A DNA stretch of 64,000 bases. Origin: Bacteroidota bacterium. GTDB taxonomy: Bacteria > Bacteroidota > Bacteroidia > Chitinophagales > Chitinophagaceae. A program made the translations under genes and the position numbers. The DNA lies in NCBI GenBank assembly GCA_029555415.1, contig JAKPSI010000060.1, forward strand, positions 1 to 64,000, read 5' to 3'. Shown here piece by piece: positions 25,991-34,736 of this stretch; the stretch's first letter is position 1; every line of letters begins with the position of its first letter. Below the pieces are notes generated by a model. It made no database searches. It was not told the origin of the DNA and saw nothing but the letters and a program-made list of their open reading frames with translations.

Positions 25991-28096
25991 TTGGAAGTCA
26001 GACGCGACATATTATGGCGTGTATACCTGAGTTTTATAGGTATTACGGTACTGAGCCTGCTTGTGCTGGGCCGCGCTTTCTACATTCAGCGCTTTGAAGG
26101 AAGCTACTGGAGAAAGATGAGCGACAGTCTGCACCAGAAGATCGTCACCGTTGACGCCGGCCGCGGCACCATCTACAGTGAAGATGGCCAGATGCTCAGC
26201 ACATCCCTTCCCCAATTCAATATTTATATCGACTTCATGGCGGATGGCCTTCGTGAAAAGAACGGCCGCATCTTCCGTGAAAAACTCGATTCTTTCGCTT
26301 CCTCTCTCGCGGGTTTCTTCGGCGATAAGTCCGCTTCCGCTTACAAGCATGACCTGCAAGTGGCGTATCAGGATAAGAACCGTTACTACCCGCTGCACAT
26401 GAAAATGAGCTTCGAGCAGTACAAGGTATTCCGTGAATTTCCCCTGGTACGTCTCGGCAAGAATAAAAGCGGTGTGATCACTGAAGTGCAGTCATTCCGC
26501 AAGAATCCTTTTGAAATGATGGCCCGCCGTACGATCGGTCTCTATCGCAAGAATGCACCGAACATCGGTCTGGAACGCCAGTACGATTCCCTGCTGCAGG
26601 GCAAAGAAGGTAAACGCCTCGTTCGTTATATCGCCGGTGGTGTACCTGTTCCCGTGGAAGGTTCGGAGATCGATCCCCAGAACGGGAAGGATATCATCAC
26701 AACGCTCGATGTCAATATCCAGGATATCGCGGAAACAGCGCTTAACCGTATGATGCTGCAGAGTGAAGCCCTGTACGGTACCTGCATCGTGATGGAAACA
26801 AAGACCGGTAAGATCAAAGCCATCGCTAATCTCGGTCGCCATGCTGACGGCACCTATGATGAAAGTTTCAACTACGCTTTACTGACCACCGAGCCCGGCT
26901 CCACCATGAAGCTCGCTACCTTATTAAGTGTACTCAGCGAGGGTTCCGTGAAGATCGATGATATGGTGGAAGTGGGCAGCACCGGCCAGATGGTTGTAGG
27001 GCCACGCCCGGTCACCGATGCAGAGCGTTCACCCAGTGCGGTACTGTCCGTCAGGGATTGTTTCGCGCACAGTTCCAATATCGGTATGAGCAAAGTAGGT
27101 TATAAGTCCTTTGCAGGCCGTGGTGAAAAATTCGCGGAATATCTCAGCAAGTTCAGACTGGATAGTATCAGCGGTATCGACCTTCCCGGAGAAAACAAAC
27201 CTAATCATGTTCCGCTGGGTAAAAAGGGTAATCCGAAAGATATGGTCACCATGTTCTTTGGTTATGCCATTGAAGTGAGCCCGCTGCAGACCCTTACCTT
27301 ATATAATGCAATCGCCAATAATGGTACGATGGTGAAACCTTACCTGGTGAACAGTGTACAACAGAATGGTGTCACCCTTCGTGAATACAAACCTGTTGTA
27401 CTCCGTGAAAATCTTTGTAAGCCTGAAGTGATCAATGCGGCCCGCAGCGCCATGGAAGCCGTTGTGAAATACGGCACCGGAGCTCCGGCTTTTAAGGGCA
27501 TGACATTCCCTGTGGCCGGAAAGACAGGCACGGCCCACGTTTCAGACGGCCCGATCACTTATAATGACGGGATCTATCAAGCTTCCTTCGTGGGTTATTT
27601 TCCTGCTGATAAACCCCAGTATTCCTGTATCGTGGTCGTGAGAAGCAAACCCTTTGCAGCAGCACACTTCGGTGGATTGCTCGCGGCGCCGGTATTCCGT
27701 GAGATCGCAACAAAATTATACGCGCTGTACGTGGATAAGAAAGATCCTTCCCGCTTAGAGGTAAGTAAGGACAGCTCCGCATACCTCTACGCAGGGAACA
27801 GCAATGATATCCGCAAAATATATGGTGATCTGAAAGTGCCTTTCACGGATTCTCTGTTACAGTCGGTATGGGGCCGTGTATATGCGCGTCAATATGCGCC
27901 TGTAGCTGCTGCCAATCCGACAAGGATGCAACAGATGCCGGATGTGCGGGGTATGGGACTGAAAGATGCACTGTACCTGCTGGAGAACCTGGGACTGAAA
28001 GTGATGATGAAAGGAAGAGGAAAAGTACAGACACAATCCATTGTGGCGGGCACTCCGCTGACAAAGGGAACACCGGTAACGATCGAGCTGGACTGA
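25991..28096 (+). CDS. ftsI: Septal peptidoglycan transpeptidase FtsI (PBP3) with PASTA domain
   Basis: FtsI cross-links septal peptidoglycan. One membrane helix near the N-terminus is followed by a dimerisation domain (GRGTIYSEDGQMLSTS) and the transpeptidase domain with the three active-site motifs STMK, SSN and KTGT in order. The C-terminal segment of about 60 residues (MPDVRGMGLKDALYLLENLG) is a PASTA domain. No ATG start exists. I choose TTG at 25991 (MEVRRDILWRV), preceded by an AACAACTAAAAA leader like that before ftsA and ftsZ. A GTG at 25983 or at 25928 is possible, but the latter lies inside a 6-bp hairpin. Counting from 25928 the motifs are at 325, 382 and 532. Confidence 0.93.
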   Translation: MEVRRDILWRVYLSFIGITVLSLLVLGRAFYIQRFEGSYWRKMSDSLHQKIVTVDAGRGTIYSEDGQMLSTSLPQFNIYIDFMADGLREKNGRIFREKLDSFASSLAGFFGDKSASAYKHDLQVAYQDKNRYYPLHMKMSFEQYKVFREFPLVRLGKNKSGVITEVQSFRKNPFEMMARRTIGLYRKNAPNIGLERQYDSLLQGKEGKRLVRYIAGGVPVPVEGSEIDPQNGKDIITTLDVNIQDIAETALNRMMLQSEALYGTCIVMETKTGKIKAIANLGRHADGTYDESFNYALLTTEPGSTMKLATLLSVLSEGSVKIDDMVEVGSTGQMVVGPRPVTDAERSPSAVLSVRDCFAHSSNIGMSKVGYKSFAGRGEKFAEYLSKFRLDSISGIDLPGENKPNHVPLGKKGNPKDMVTMFFGYAIEVSPLQTLTLYNAIANNGTMVKPYLVNSVQQNGVTLREYKPVVLRENLCKPEVINAARSAMEAVVKYGTGAPAFKGMTFPVAGKTGTAHVSDGPITYNDGIYQASFVGYFPADKPQYSCIVVVRSKPFAAAHFGGLLAAPVFREIATKLYALYVDKKDPSRLEVSKDSSAYLYAGNSNDIRKIYGDLKVPFTDSLLQSVWGRVYARQYAPVAAANPTRMQQMPDVRGMGLKDALYLLENLGLKVMMKGRGKVQTQSIVAGTPLTKGTPVTIELD

Positions 28097-28101
28097 TAAA
28101 G

Positions 28102-29571
28102 ATGAGCGCCCGACTGCTTGACATATTATACAAGGTAGCGATCCGGTCAGTAGCTGGCAGTACGGATACGGAGATCATGGATGTGCAGATGGATTCGAGG
28201 CAAGTGAAAGAAGGAACCCTGTTCATTGCGGTGAAGGGTGTGGCGGCTGACGGGCATGATTACATCGCGAAAGCGATCGGTGCAGGTGCGAAAGCCATTG
28301 TGTGTGAAAAGATGCCGGAAGAAAGAGCAGCGGATGTGGTGTATGTGGAAACAGCGAACAGTGCGGCAGCGGCGGGTGTGATCGCTCATAATTTTTACGG
28401 CAGGCCTTCGGAACAACTGAAGATCGTAGGCGTGACGGGGACGAACGGGAAAACGACCATTGCGACATTATTATACAAGCTCTTTACATCATTGGGATAT
28501 CACTGCGGATTGCTGAGTACCGTAGAGAACCAGATCAACGGGGAAGTGCTGCCTGCCACGCACACTACGCCTGACGCCATCAGTCTGAACGGACTGCTGC
28601 GCCGGATGGCTGATGCAGGCTGCACACATGTGTTCATGGAATCGAGTTCTCACGCTGTTCACCAGCATCGCATCACCGGAATTCAGTTCGCCGGCGGTCT
28701 CTTCAGCAATATCACCCACGATCACCTGGATTATCACAAGACTTTCGATGAATACATCCGGGTGAAGAAGTCCTTCTTCGACACCCTGCCTTCTGACGCA
28801 TTCGCGATCAGTAACGCGGATGACAAAAGAGGGTTGGTGATGCTGCAGGGTACGAACGCCTCGAAGTATTACTACAGTCTGAAATCCATGGCCGACTTCA
28901 AAGGGAAGATCCTGGAGAACAGTCTGACCGGACTGGTGATGACGGTGAACGAACAGGAAGTGCATTTCCGCCTGATCGGCGAATTCAATGCCTACAACCT
29001 GCTGGCGGTATATGGTGCAGCGGTTTGTCTGGGTGCGGATAAACACGATGTGCTGCAGCATCTGAGCATGCTGACCGGCGCGGAAGGAAGATTCGATTAT
29101 CAGGTATCGCCGAAGGAAAAAGTGATCGCCATCGTGGATTACGCACACACGCCGGATGCCCTGCTGAATGTGCTGGCCACGATCAAAAAACTGAAAAAAG
29201 GTTTTGAGCAGGTGATCACGGTGGTAGGATGCGGCGGTGACCGGGATAAAACGAAAAGACCGGTGATGGCGACCGTTGCCTGCGAGCACAGCGACAGAGT
29301 GATCTTCACGAGCGATAATCCGCGGAGTGAAGAAGCGGAGCAGATCATAAAAGATATGGAAGCGGGATTGCCGGTAGCGGCACGCCGGAAATATCTCTCG
29401 ATCACGGACAGGAGGGAAGCGATCAAAACTGCGCTGAGCCTGGCGGGTCCGGAAGACATCGTACTGATCGCCGGTAAGGGACATGAAAAGTACCAGGATA
29501 TAAAAGGAGTGAAACACCATTTTGATGATAAAGAACAAGTGAAAGAATTTTTTGAATTACTGAATAAATAA
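28102..29571 (+). CDS. murE: UDP-MurNAc-tripeptide synthetase MurE (meso-DAP adding)
   Basis: MurE adds the third amino acid to UDP-MurNAc-L-Ala-D-Glu. From MSARLLDILYK (ATG 28102, five bases after ftsI) it has 489 residues. The ATP loop is GVTGTNGKTT, the carbamylated-lysine region is the FSNITHDHLDYHKTFDEY block, and the specificity motif is DNPR (in FTSDNPRSEEAEQ). DNPR is the meso-diaminopimelate motif, so the wall should be of the DAP type. The reading frame extends upstream to 27868 inside ftsI, but that extension is not homologous. Confidence 0.96.
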   Translation: MSARLLDILYKVAIRSVAGSTDTEIMDVQMDSRQVKEGTLFIAVKGVAADGHDYIAKAIGAGAKAIVCEKMPEERAADVVYVETANSAAAAGVIAHNFYGRPSEQLKIVGVTGTNGKTTIATLLYKLFTSLGYHCGLLSTVENQINGEVLPATHTTPDAISLNGLLRRMADAGCTHVFMESSSHAVHQHRITGIQFAGGLFSNITHDHLDYHKTFDEYIRVKKSFFDTLPSDAFAISNADDKRGLVMLQGTNASKYYYSLKSMADFKGKILENSLTGLVMTVNEQEVHFRLIGEFNAYNLLAVYGAAVCLGADKHDVLQHLSMLTGAEGRFDYQVSPKEKVIAIVDYAHTPDALLNVLATIKKLKKGFEQVITVVGCGGDRDKTKRPVMATVACEHSDRVIFTSDNPRSEEAEQIIKDMEAGLPVAARRKYLSITDRREAIKTALSLAGPEDIVLIAGKGHEKYQDIKGVKHHFDDKEQVKEFFELLNK

Positions 29572-29600
29572 ACCAAACGGGGTAACCCGGATCTACCAAC

Positions 29601-30881
29601 ATGCTGTACCATATTTTCCATTGGCTGAATGAAACAGGGCACCGCTTCCCCGGAAGCAGGTTGTTCGACTTCATCACCTTCCGGGTACTGCTGGCGATGC
29701 TGTTGTCGCTCGTTATCACGACCGTTTATGGTAAGAAACTGATCCGTTTCCTCCAGAAAAAACAGATCAGTGAAAGCATCCGTGAAGAAGGACTGGCCGG
29801 TGAAGCAAGCAAGAAAGGTACACCGACCATGGGTGGGCTGATCATCGTGGCCGCGATCCTGATCCCGACCTTACTCCTCGCCAATCTGAACAAAGTATAC
29901 ATCCGTCTCATGCTGATCAGCACGGTGTGGCTGGCGATCATCGGTTTCATTGATGATTATCTGAAACTGAAAGCCCGTCGCGATGCGCAGCAGAAAGGTG
30001 AGAATTATAAAAAATCGAATAAGGACGGACTCGCTGGCTGGTTCAAGATCCTGGGTCAGGTGGGATTGGGCATCATTGTAGGCGCGACCCTTTATTTCAA
30101 TGCGAATGTGAAGACCTGGCGTGAATTCGTGGGTAACCCCGCAACACGCGATACGGTAACGGTGTTCGCCAAGCAGGTGAATGGTCAGACAAAATATTTC
30201 ACGGAAACGAAAGTTCCGCTGACGACCATTCCGTTCGTAAAGAACCATGAGTTCAACTATTCCAAATTATTGCCCGCTTCCATGCGTCAGTATACATGGG
30301 TATTGTTCATCCTGATCGTGATCTTCATCATCACCGCGGTATCGAATGGTGCGAACCTGACGGATGGGCTGGATGGATTAGCGACGGGTACTTCGGCACT
30401 GATCGGGGTGTTGCTGGGCATCTTCGCGTATGCGAGTGGTAACCTGGTGTTCGCGGATTACCTGAACATCATGTACATCCCCAACCTGGGTGAGCTGTCG
30501 ATCTTCATCGCGGCCATGATCGGGGCCTGTATCGGTTTCCTGTGGTACAACTCTTATCCGGCGCAGGTTTTCATGGGTGATACAGGCAGTCTGACATTGG
30601 GCGGTATCATCGCGGCGCTGGCCATCATCGTGCATAAGGAATTACTGATCCCCATTTTCTGCGGCGTGTTCTTCGTGGAGAGTCTGAGTGTGATGATCCA
30701 AGTGGCTTATTTCAAGTACACGAAGAAAAAATACGGAGAAGGCAGACGCATATTCCTGAAAAGTCCCATTCACCACCATTATCAGGTGAAGGGCTATCAT
30801 GAAGTGAAGATCGTTACACGGTTCTGGATCATTACCGTGTTGTGTGTGGTACTGAGCATCGTGACATTGAAATTAAGATGA
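29601..30881 (+). CDS. mraY: Phospho-MurNAc-pentapeptide transferase MraY
   Basis: MraY makes lipid I by moving phospho-MurNAc-pentapeptide to undecaprenyl phosphate at the inner membrane. The 426 residues contain about ten membrane helices, KGTPTMGG (near residue 71), IGFIDDYLK, the NLTDGLDGLA motif (near 252) and the late QVFMGDTGSLTLGG and HHHYQ segments. It is about 65 residues longer than the E. coli enzyme because of an insertion at about 168-230 that is soluble in character (RDTVTVFAKQVNGQTKYF). Similar insertions are known in Bacteroidota MraY. Confidence 0.96.
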   Translation: MLYHIFHWLNETGHRFPGSRLFDFITFRVLLAMLLSLVITTVYGKKLIRFLQKKQISESIREEGLAGEASKKGTPTMGGLIIVAAILIPTLLLANLNKVYIRLMLISTVWLAIIGFIDDYLKLKARRDAQQKGENYKKSNKDGLAGWFKILGQVGLGIIVGATLYFNANVKTWREFVGNPATRDTVTVFAKQVNGQTKYFTETKVPLTTIPFVKNHEFNYSKLLPASMRQYTWVLFILIVIFIITAVSNGANLTDGLDGLATGTSALIGVLLGIFAYASGNLVFADYLNIMYIPNLGELSIFIAAMIGACIGFLWYNSYPAQVFMGDTGSLTLGGIIAALAIIVHKELLIPIFCGVFFVESLSVMIQVAYFKYTKKKYGEGRRIFLKSPIHHHYQVKGYHEVKIVTRFWIITVLCVVLSIVTLKLR

Positions 30882-31021
30882 GCCGGAAGGCTTTCAAGAT
30901 ACAGATGGAAAACCCGCATCTGAACCCTTAGGAAGACAAGTTCTGATCCAATGTTATTGTGGTGCAGTTGTAAACGAAAACCAATACTTATGAAGAACCG
31001 TGTTCCGTACACGTAAAGGTC

Positions 31022-32362
31022 ATGCGAAAAAGATTTGTCATACTGGGTGGTGGTGAAAGCGGTGCCGGAGCGGCACTGCTGGCGAAGAAGCAGGGGTATG
31101 ATGTTTTTCTGTCTGACGGAAGCTCTTTGAAGGAATCGTATCGTAACGAGTTGAAAGAAGCGGGAATTGAATTCGAGGAAGGGCAGCACAGCCGCGACCG
31201 GATCCTGGCGGCTGATGAAGTGATGAAGAGTCCCGGTATCCCCGAAAAGAACGAACTGGTGAAAGCCATTCGTGCCAAAGGGATCCCGGTGATCAGTGAG
31301 ATCGAGCTGGCTTACCGCTTCAAAGGCAACAGCCGTATCGTGGGGATCACGGGCAGTAATGGTAAAACGACCACTACCGCGCTGATCCATCACATCTGCA
31401 AAGAAGCGGGACTGGAGTGCGCGCTGGTCGGCAATATCGGGTTCTCTTTCGCGAAGCAGGTGGCACTGGATCCCAAACCACTGTACATCGCTGAGATCAG
31501 CAGTTTTCAGCTGGATGATATCAGGGAGTTCAGGGCGGATGTGGCGGTGCTGACGAACATCACTGAAGATCATCTGGACCGTTACGATTACAATTTCGGG
31601 AACTATATCAACAGCAAATTCAGGATCATCATGAATCAGCAGCCGGGTGACGCGTTCATCTACTGCGCGGATGATCCGGTAACCATGGAAAACCTGGATC
31701 GGTACACTATACAATCAAATCAATTGCCAATTAGTATGAAAAGAGACTTACCAAACGGAGCATTTATCAAAGACGGGGACATGTACATCAGAACCGGACA
31801 AGACTATACAACTATGAGTGTTTATGATTTCGCATTAAAGGGAAAGCACAACCAGTATAACACGATGGCAGCTTGCGTAGCCGCCACGACGCTGGACATC
31901 CGGAAAGAAAAGATCCGTGATGCCGTGCAGAATTTCCAGAGTCTCGAACACCGGATGGAACCGGTGGCTACGATCCGTGGCGTGGAATTCATCAACGACA
32001 GCAAAGCGACCAACGTGAACTCCACCTGGTACGCGCTGGAAAGTATGACGAAGCCCACGGTACTGATCCTGGGTGGTGTTGACAAAGGCAATGATTATTC
32101 ACTGATCGCCGACCTGGTGAAGGAAAAAGTGAAAGCGATCATCTGTCTCGGTACCGATAACCAGAAGATCCATGAAGCCTTCGGTGAAATGGTTCCGACC
32201 ATCGTGGATACGAATAACGCGCTGGATGCCGTTCAGGCCGCATTCCATTTCTCCGCAAAAGGAGATGTGGTGCTGCTGAGCCCCGCCTGCGCCAGCTTCG
32301 ACCTCTTCAGGAATTATGAGGATCGCGGCGATCAATTCAAAAAAGCAGTTAAAGATCTCTGA
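31022..32362 (+). CDS. murD: UDP-MurNAc-alanine:D-glutamate ligase MurD
   Basis: MurD adds D-glutamate to UDP-MurNAc-L-alanine. The 446 residues have an N-terminal Rossmann-like domain (ILGGGESGAGAALLAKKQG), the ATP loop GITGSNGKTTTT (near 110), NITEDHLDRY and a C-terminal domain ending with LLSPACASFDLFRNYEDRG. The start is the ATG at 31022 after a 140-base spacer that holds nothing I recognise. A stretch in the central domain (about 31700-31855) is visibly AT-richer, with AGA, TTA and ACA codons unlike the flanks, although the frame is intact. Confidence 0.96.
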   Translation: MRKRFVILGGGESGAGAALLAKKQGYDVFLSDGSSLKESYRNELKEAGIEFEEGQHSRDRILAADEVMKSPGIPEKNELVKAIRAKGIPVISEIELAYRFKGNSRIVGITGSNGKTTTTALIHHICKEAGLECALVGNIGFSFAKQVALDPKPLYIAEISSFQLDDIREFRADVAVLTNITEDHLDRYDYNFGNYINSKFRIIMNQQPGDAFIYCADDPVTMENLDRYTIQSNQLPISMKRDLPNGAFIKDGDMYIRTGQDYTTMSVYDFALKGKHNQYNTMAACVAATTLDIRKEKIRDAVQNFQSLEHRMEPVATIRGVEFINDSKATNVNSTWYALESMTKPTVLILGGVDKGNDYSLIADLVKEKVKAIICLGTDNQKIHEAFGEMVPTIVDTNNALDAVQAAFHFSAKGDVVLLSPACASFDLFRNYEDRGDQFKKAVKDL

Positions 32363-32367
32363 TCATA

Positions 32368-33639
32368 ATGAGCGACGCGCTGAACATACCGAACAATTCT
32401 GCGGACCGCCTGACCGGGTGGAGCCAGAACCTTGCCAGCAAGACCAAGGGTGACAAAGTCATCTGGGCCCTCGTGATCCTGCTGACCCTGGTATCATTGC
32501 TCGCGGTATACAGCGCCACCGGTTCATTAGCCTATAAGAACTATCACGGCAATACGGAAGTGTTCCTGCTGAAGCAGATCATCTTCATCGTGATCGGTGT
32601 GCTGGTGATCTATTTCGCGCACCTGGTGAACTATACGTTCTATTCCAGGATCGCGACCTGGGTATTCATCGCCGTGATCCCGCTGTTATTGTATACGCTT
32701 TTGTTCGGTGTAAGGATGAATGAAGGCAGCCGCTGGATCCGCCTTCCGTTGCTGAACATGACGATGCAGACATCCGACCTCGCCAAACTCGCGCTCTTCA
32801 TTTATCTCGCGCGCGTACTGAGCAAGAAGCAGGATGTGATCAAGGATTTCAAAAAAGGTTTCCTGCCGGTGATCATTCCGGTCGGTATTACCTGTCTCCT
32901 GATCGCGCCCGCCAACTTGTCCACTGCATTGTTGCTCGGCGCCAGCTGCCTCATGCTGTTGTTCATCGGCCGCGTGAGCACCAAACATATTTTAATGGTG
33001 ATCGGAATTGCACTGATCCCCATCGCTTTTCTGATCATGGCAGCCATGCTGCGACACAAAGGTGGTGATGATGAAAATGCGGTCGCTAAAAAATCAACAT
33101 CCTCCGGTTTGTTCGCCAGGGTGGATACCTGGATCGGTCGCGTAGAGAGTTTCATGTACGGCGGGAAGGAAGCGGATAATGATGACGCGTATCAGACCAA
33201 TCAGGCCAAGATCGCGATCGCCAAAGGCGGAATGCTGGGTGTGGGCCCGGGTAACAGCACCACGCGTGATTACCTGCCGCAGGCCTATAATGATTTCATC
33301 TTCGCCATCATCATTGAGGAGTACGGATTGGCGGGCGGGTTCTTCATCGTATTCATATATCTGGTATTCCTGTACAGGTGTATCCGTATCTATAAAAGAT
33401 GTCATTACGCGTTCGGAGCATTCCTCGCGCTGGGGCTGAGTTTCACGCTGGCCATCCAGGCGGTGGCCAATATGGCGGTGACGGTGAATCTGTTCCCGGT
33501 AACGGGTGTCACACTGCCGCTGGTGAGTATGGGTGGTACGAGTTTCATCTTCACCTGTCTGGCGATCGGGATCATTCTCAGTGTGGCCAGGAATGTGGAG
33601 ATATCGGAAGGCAAAACGCAGGAAGCGTTCGAAAAATAA
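32368..33639 (+). CDS. ftsW: Septal peptidoglycan glycosyltransferase FtsW
   Basis: FtsW is the SEDS-family polymerase that extends glycan strands at the septum with FtsI. The 423 residues carry about ten membrane helices, starting near residue 30. SEDS features are visible: VRMNEGSRWIRLP, the DLAKLALFIYLARVL block, FAIIIEEYGLAGG and LVSMGGTSFIF near the C-terminus. A soluble loop of about 50 residues (about 230-280) sits between the helices. It starts five bases after murD and ends five bases before murG. Confidence 0.95.
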   Translation: MSDALNIPNNSADRLTGWSQNLASKTKGDKVIWALVILLTLVSLLAVYSATGSLAYKNYHGNTEVFLLKQIIFIVIGVLVIYFAHLVNYTFYSRIATWVFIAVIPLLLYTLLFGVRMNEGSRWIRLPLLNMTMQTSDLAKLALFIYLARVLSKKQDVIKDFKKGFLPVIIPVGITCLLIAPANLSTALLLGASCLMLLFIGRVSTKHILMVIGIALIPIAFLIMAAMLRHKGGDDENAVAKKSTSSGLFARVDTWIGRVESFMYGGKEADNDDAYQTNQAKIAIAKGGMLGVGPGNSTTRDYLPQAYNDFIFAIIIEEYGLAGGFFIVFIYLVFLYRCIRIYKRCHYAFGAFLALGLSFTLAIQAVANMAVTVNLFPVTGVTLPLVSMGGTSFIFTCLAIGIILSVARNVEISEGKTQEAFEK

Positions 33640-33644
33640 AAGGA

Positions 33645-34736
33645 ATGAGCAAGCGTGTGATCATAGCAGGGGGCGGAACGGGCGGACATATTTTTCCCGC
33701 GATCGCCATTGCTCACGCGCTGCTGAAAAAAGATAAGAACATGGAGATCCTGTTCGTCGGTGCTAAAGGTAAGATGGAGATGGAGAAAGTACCGCAGGCG
33801 GGTTTCCCGGTGAAAGGGTTGGACATCGCAGGATTCAACCGCAGCTCTTTGATAAAAAATATCAGCCTGCCCTGGAAGCTGGTCAAAAGTTTCTTTCAGG
33901 TCAGGAAGATCGTGAACGAATTCAAACCCGACGCGGTGATCGGTGTGGGTGGTTATTCGAGTTTCCCGGTTTTGCGTTACGCGCAAGCAAGGAAGATCCC
34001 GACGTTCATCCATGAATCGAATTCATTCGCCGGACGTGCCAACATCATGCTGGGTAAGAACGCGACCAAAGTGTTCACCGCATCTGAAGGCATGGAGCAA
34101 TTCTTTCCCGCTGCAAAGATCGTTGTGACCGGAAACCCGGTCAGGGCCAATATCGCGGCCATGACCACCAGCAGGGAAGAAGGACTGACCTCATTCGGCC
34201 TGAACACCGGAAAGCAGACCTTACTGGTTATCGGTGGCAGTCTGGGTGCGAAAGCGATCAATGAAGCGATCGACGCAGGTTTGGATCAGATACTGGAAGC
34301 AGGATTGCAACTGATCTGGCAAACCGGTAAGCCTTATGCAGCCAAAGCTGCGGAGCGTTGCCGGGAAAAAGCCGGTGTATGGACAAGTGAGTTCATCAGT
34401 AAAATGGAGAACGCATATGCCGCAGCGGATATCGTGGTAGCCAGATCCGGCGCGATGACGGTAGCGGAACTGAGTGTGGCGGGTAAGCCGGTCATCTTCG
34501 TTCCCTTTCCTTACGCGGCCGAAGATCATCAGACCGTGAATGCGATGCAACTGGTGAATAAACAAGCGGCGGTGATGGTGAAGGATGCGGATGCATCGCA
34601 ACAACTGGTGCCGGCGATCATTGCACTGGCGAATGATGCGGAACGCAGAAGACAATTCATTCACGCGATCAGCGCCTTTGCCGTGACCAATGCGGATACG
34701 GTGATCGCTGATGAGATCATAAAGAGTATCGGGTAA
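33645..34736 (+). CDS. murG: UDP-GlcNAc:lipid I N-acetylglucosaminyltransferase MurG
   Basis: MurG adds GlcNAc to lipid I to make lipid II on the cytoplasmic face. From MSKRVIIAGGGTGGHIFPA the protein has 363 residues, the normal length. Signatures include GGGTGGH (residues 9-15), VGGYSSFPVL, IHESNSFAGR and ARSGAMTVAELSVAGKPVIF. The frame is open far upstream into ftsW, but the ATG at 33645 is clearly the start. Its stop codon TAA shares one base with the murC ATG (TAATG), so the two are likely coupled. Confidence 0.96.
   Translation: MSKRVIIAGGGTGGHIFPAIAIAHALLKKDKNMEILFVGAKGKMEMEKVPQAGFPVKGLDIAGFNRSSLIKNISLPWKLVKSFFQVRKIVNEFKPDAVIGVGGYSSFPVLRYAQARKIPTFIHESNSFAGRANIMLGKNATKVFTASEGMEQFFPAAKIVVTGNPVRANIAAMTTSREEGLTSFGLNTGKQTLLVIGGSLGAKAINEAIDAGLDQILEAGLQLIWQTGKPYAAKAAERCREKAGVWTSEFISKMENAYAAADIVVARSGAMTVAELSVAGKPVIFVPFPYAAEDHQTVNAMQLVNKQAAVMVKDADASQQLVPAIIALANDAERRRQFIHAISAFAVTNADTVIADEIIKSIG

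Noticed and set aside
27868-28101. N-terminal extension of the murE frame into ftsI
   Set aside because: The 78 extra codons are in the wrong frame of ftsI and show no Mur homology; the ATG at 28102 is the family start.
28489-29538. 349-codon open frame antisense to murE
   Set aside because: MurE is certain on the + strand, and the antisense frame has no homologous motif.
33399-33644. N-terminal extension of the murG frame into ftsW
   Set aside because: MSKRVIIAGGGTGGH is the conserved N-terminus; the extension overlaps ftsW out of frame.
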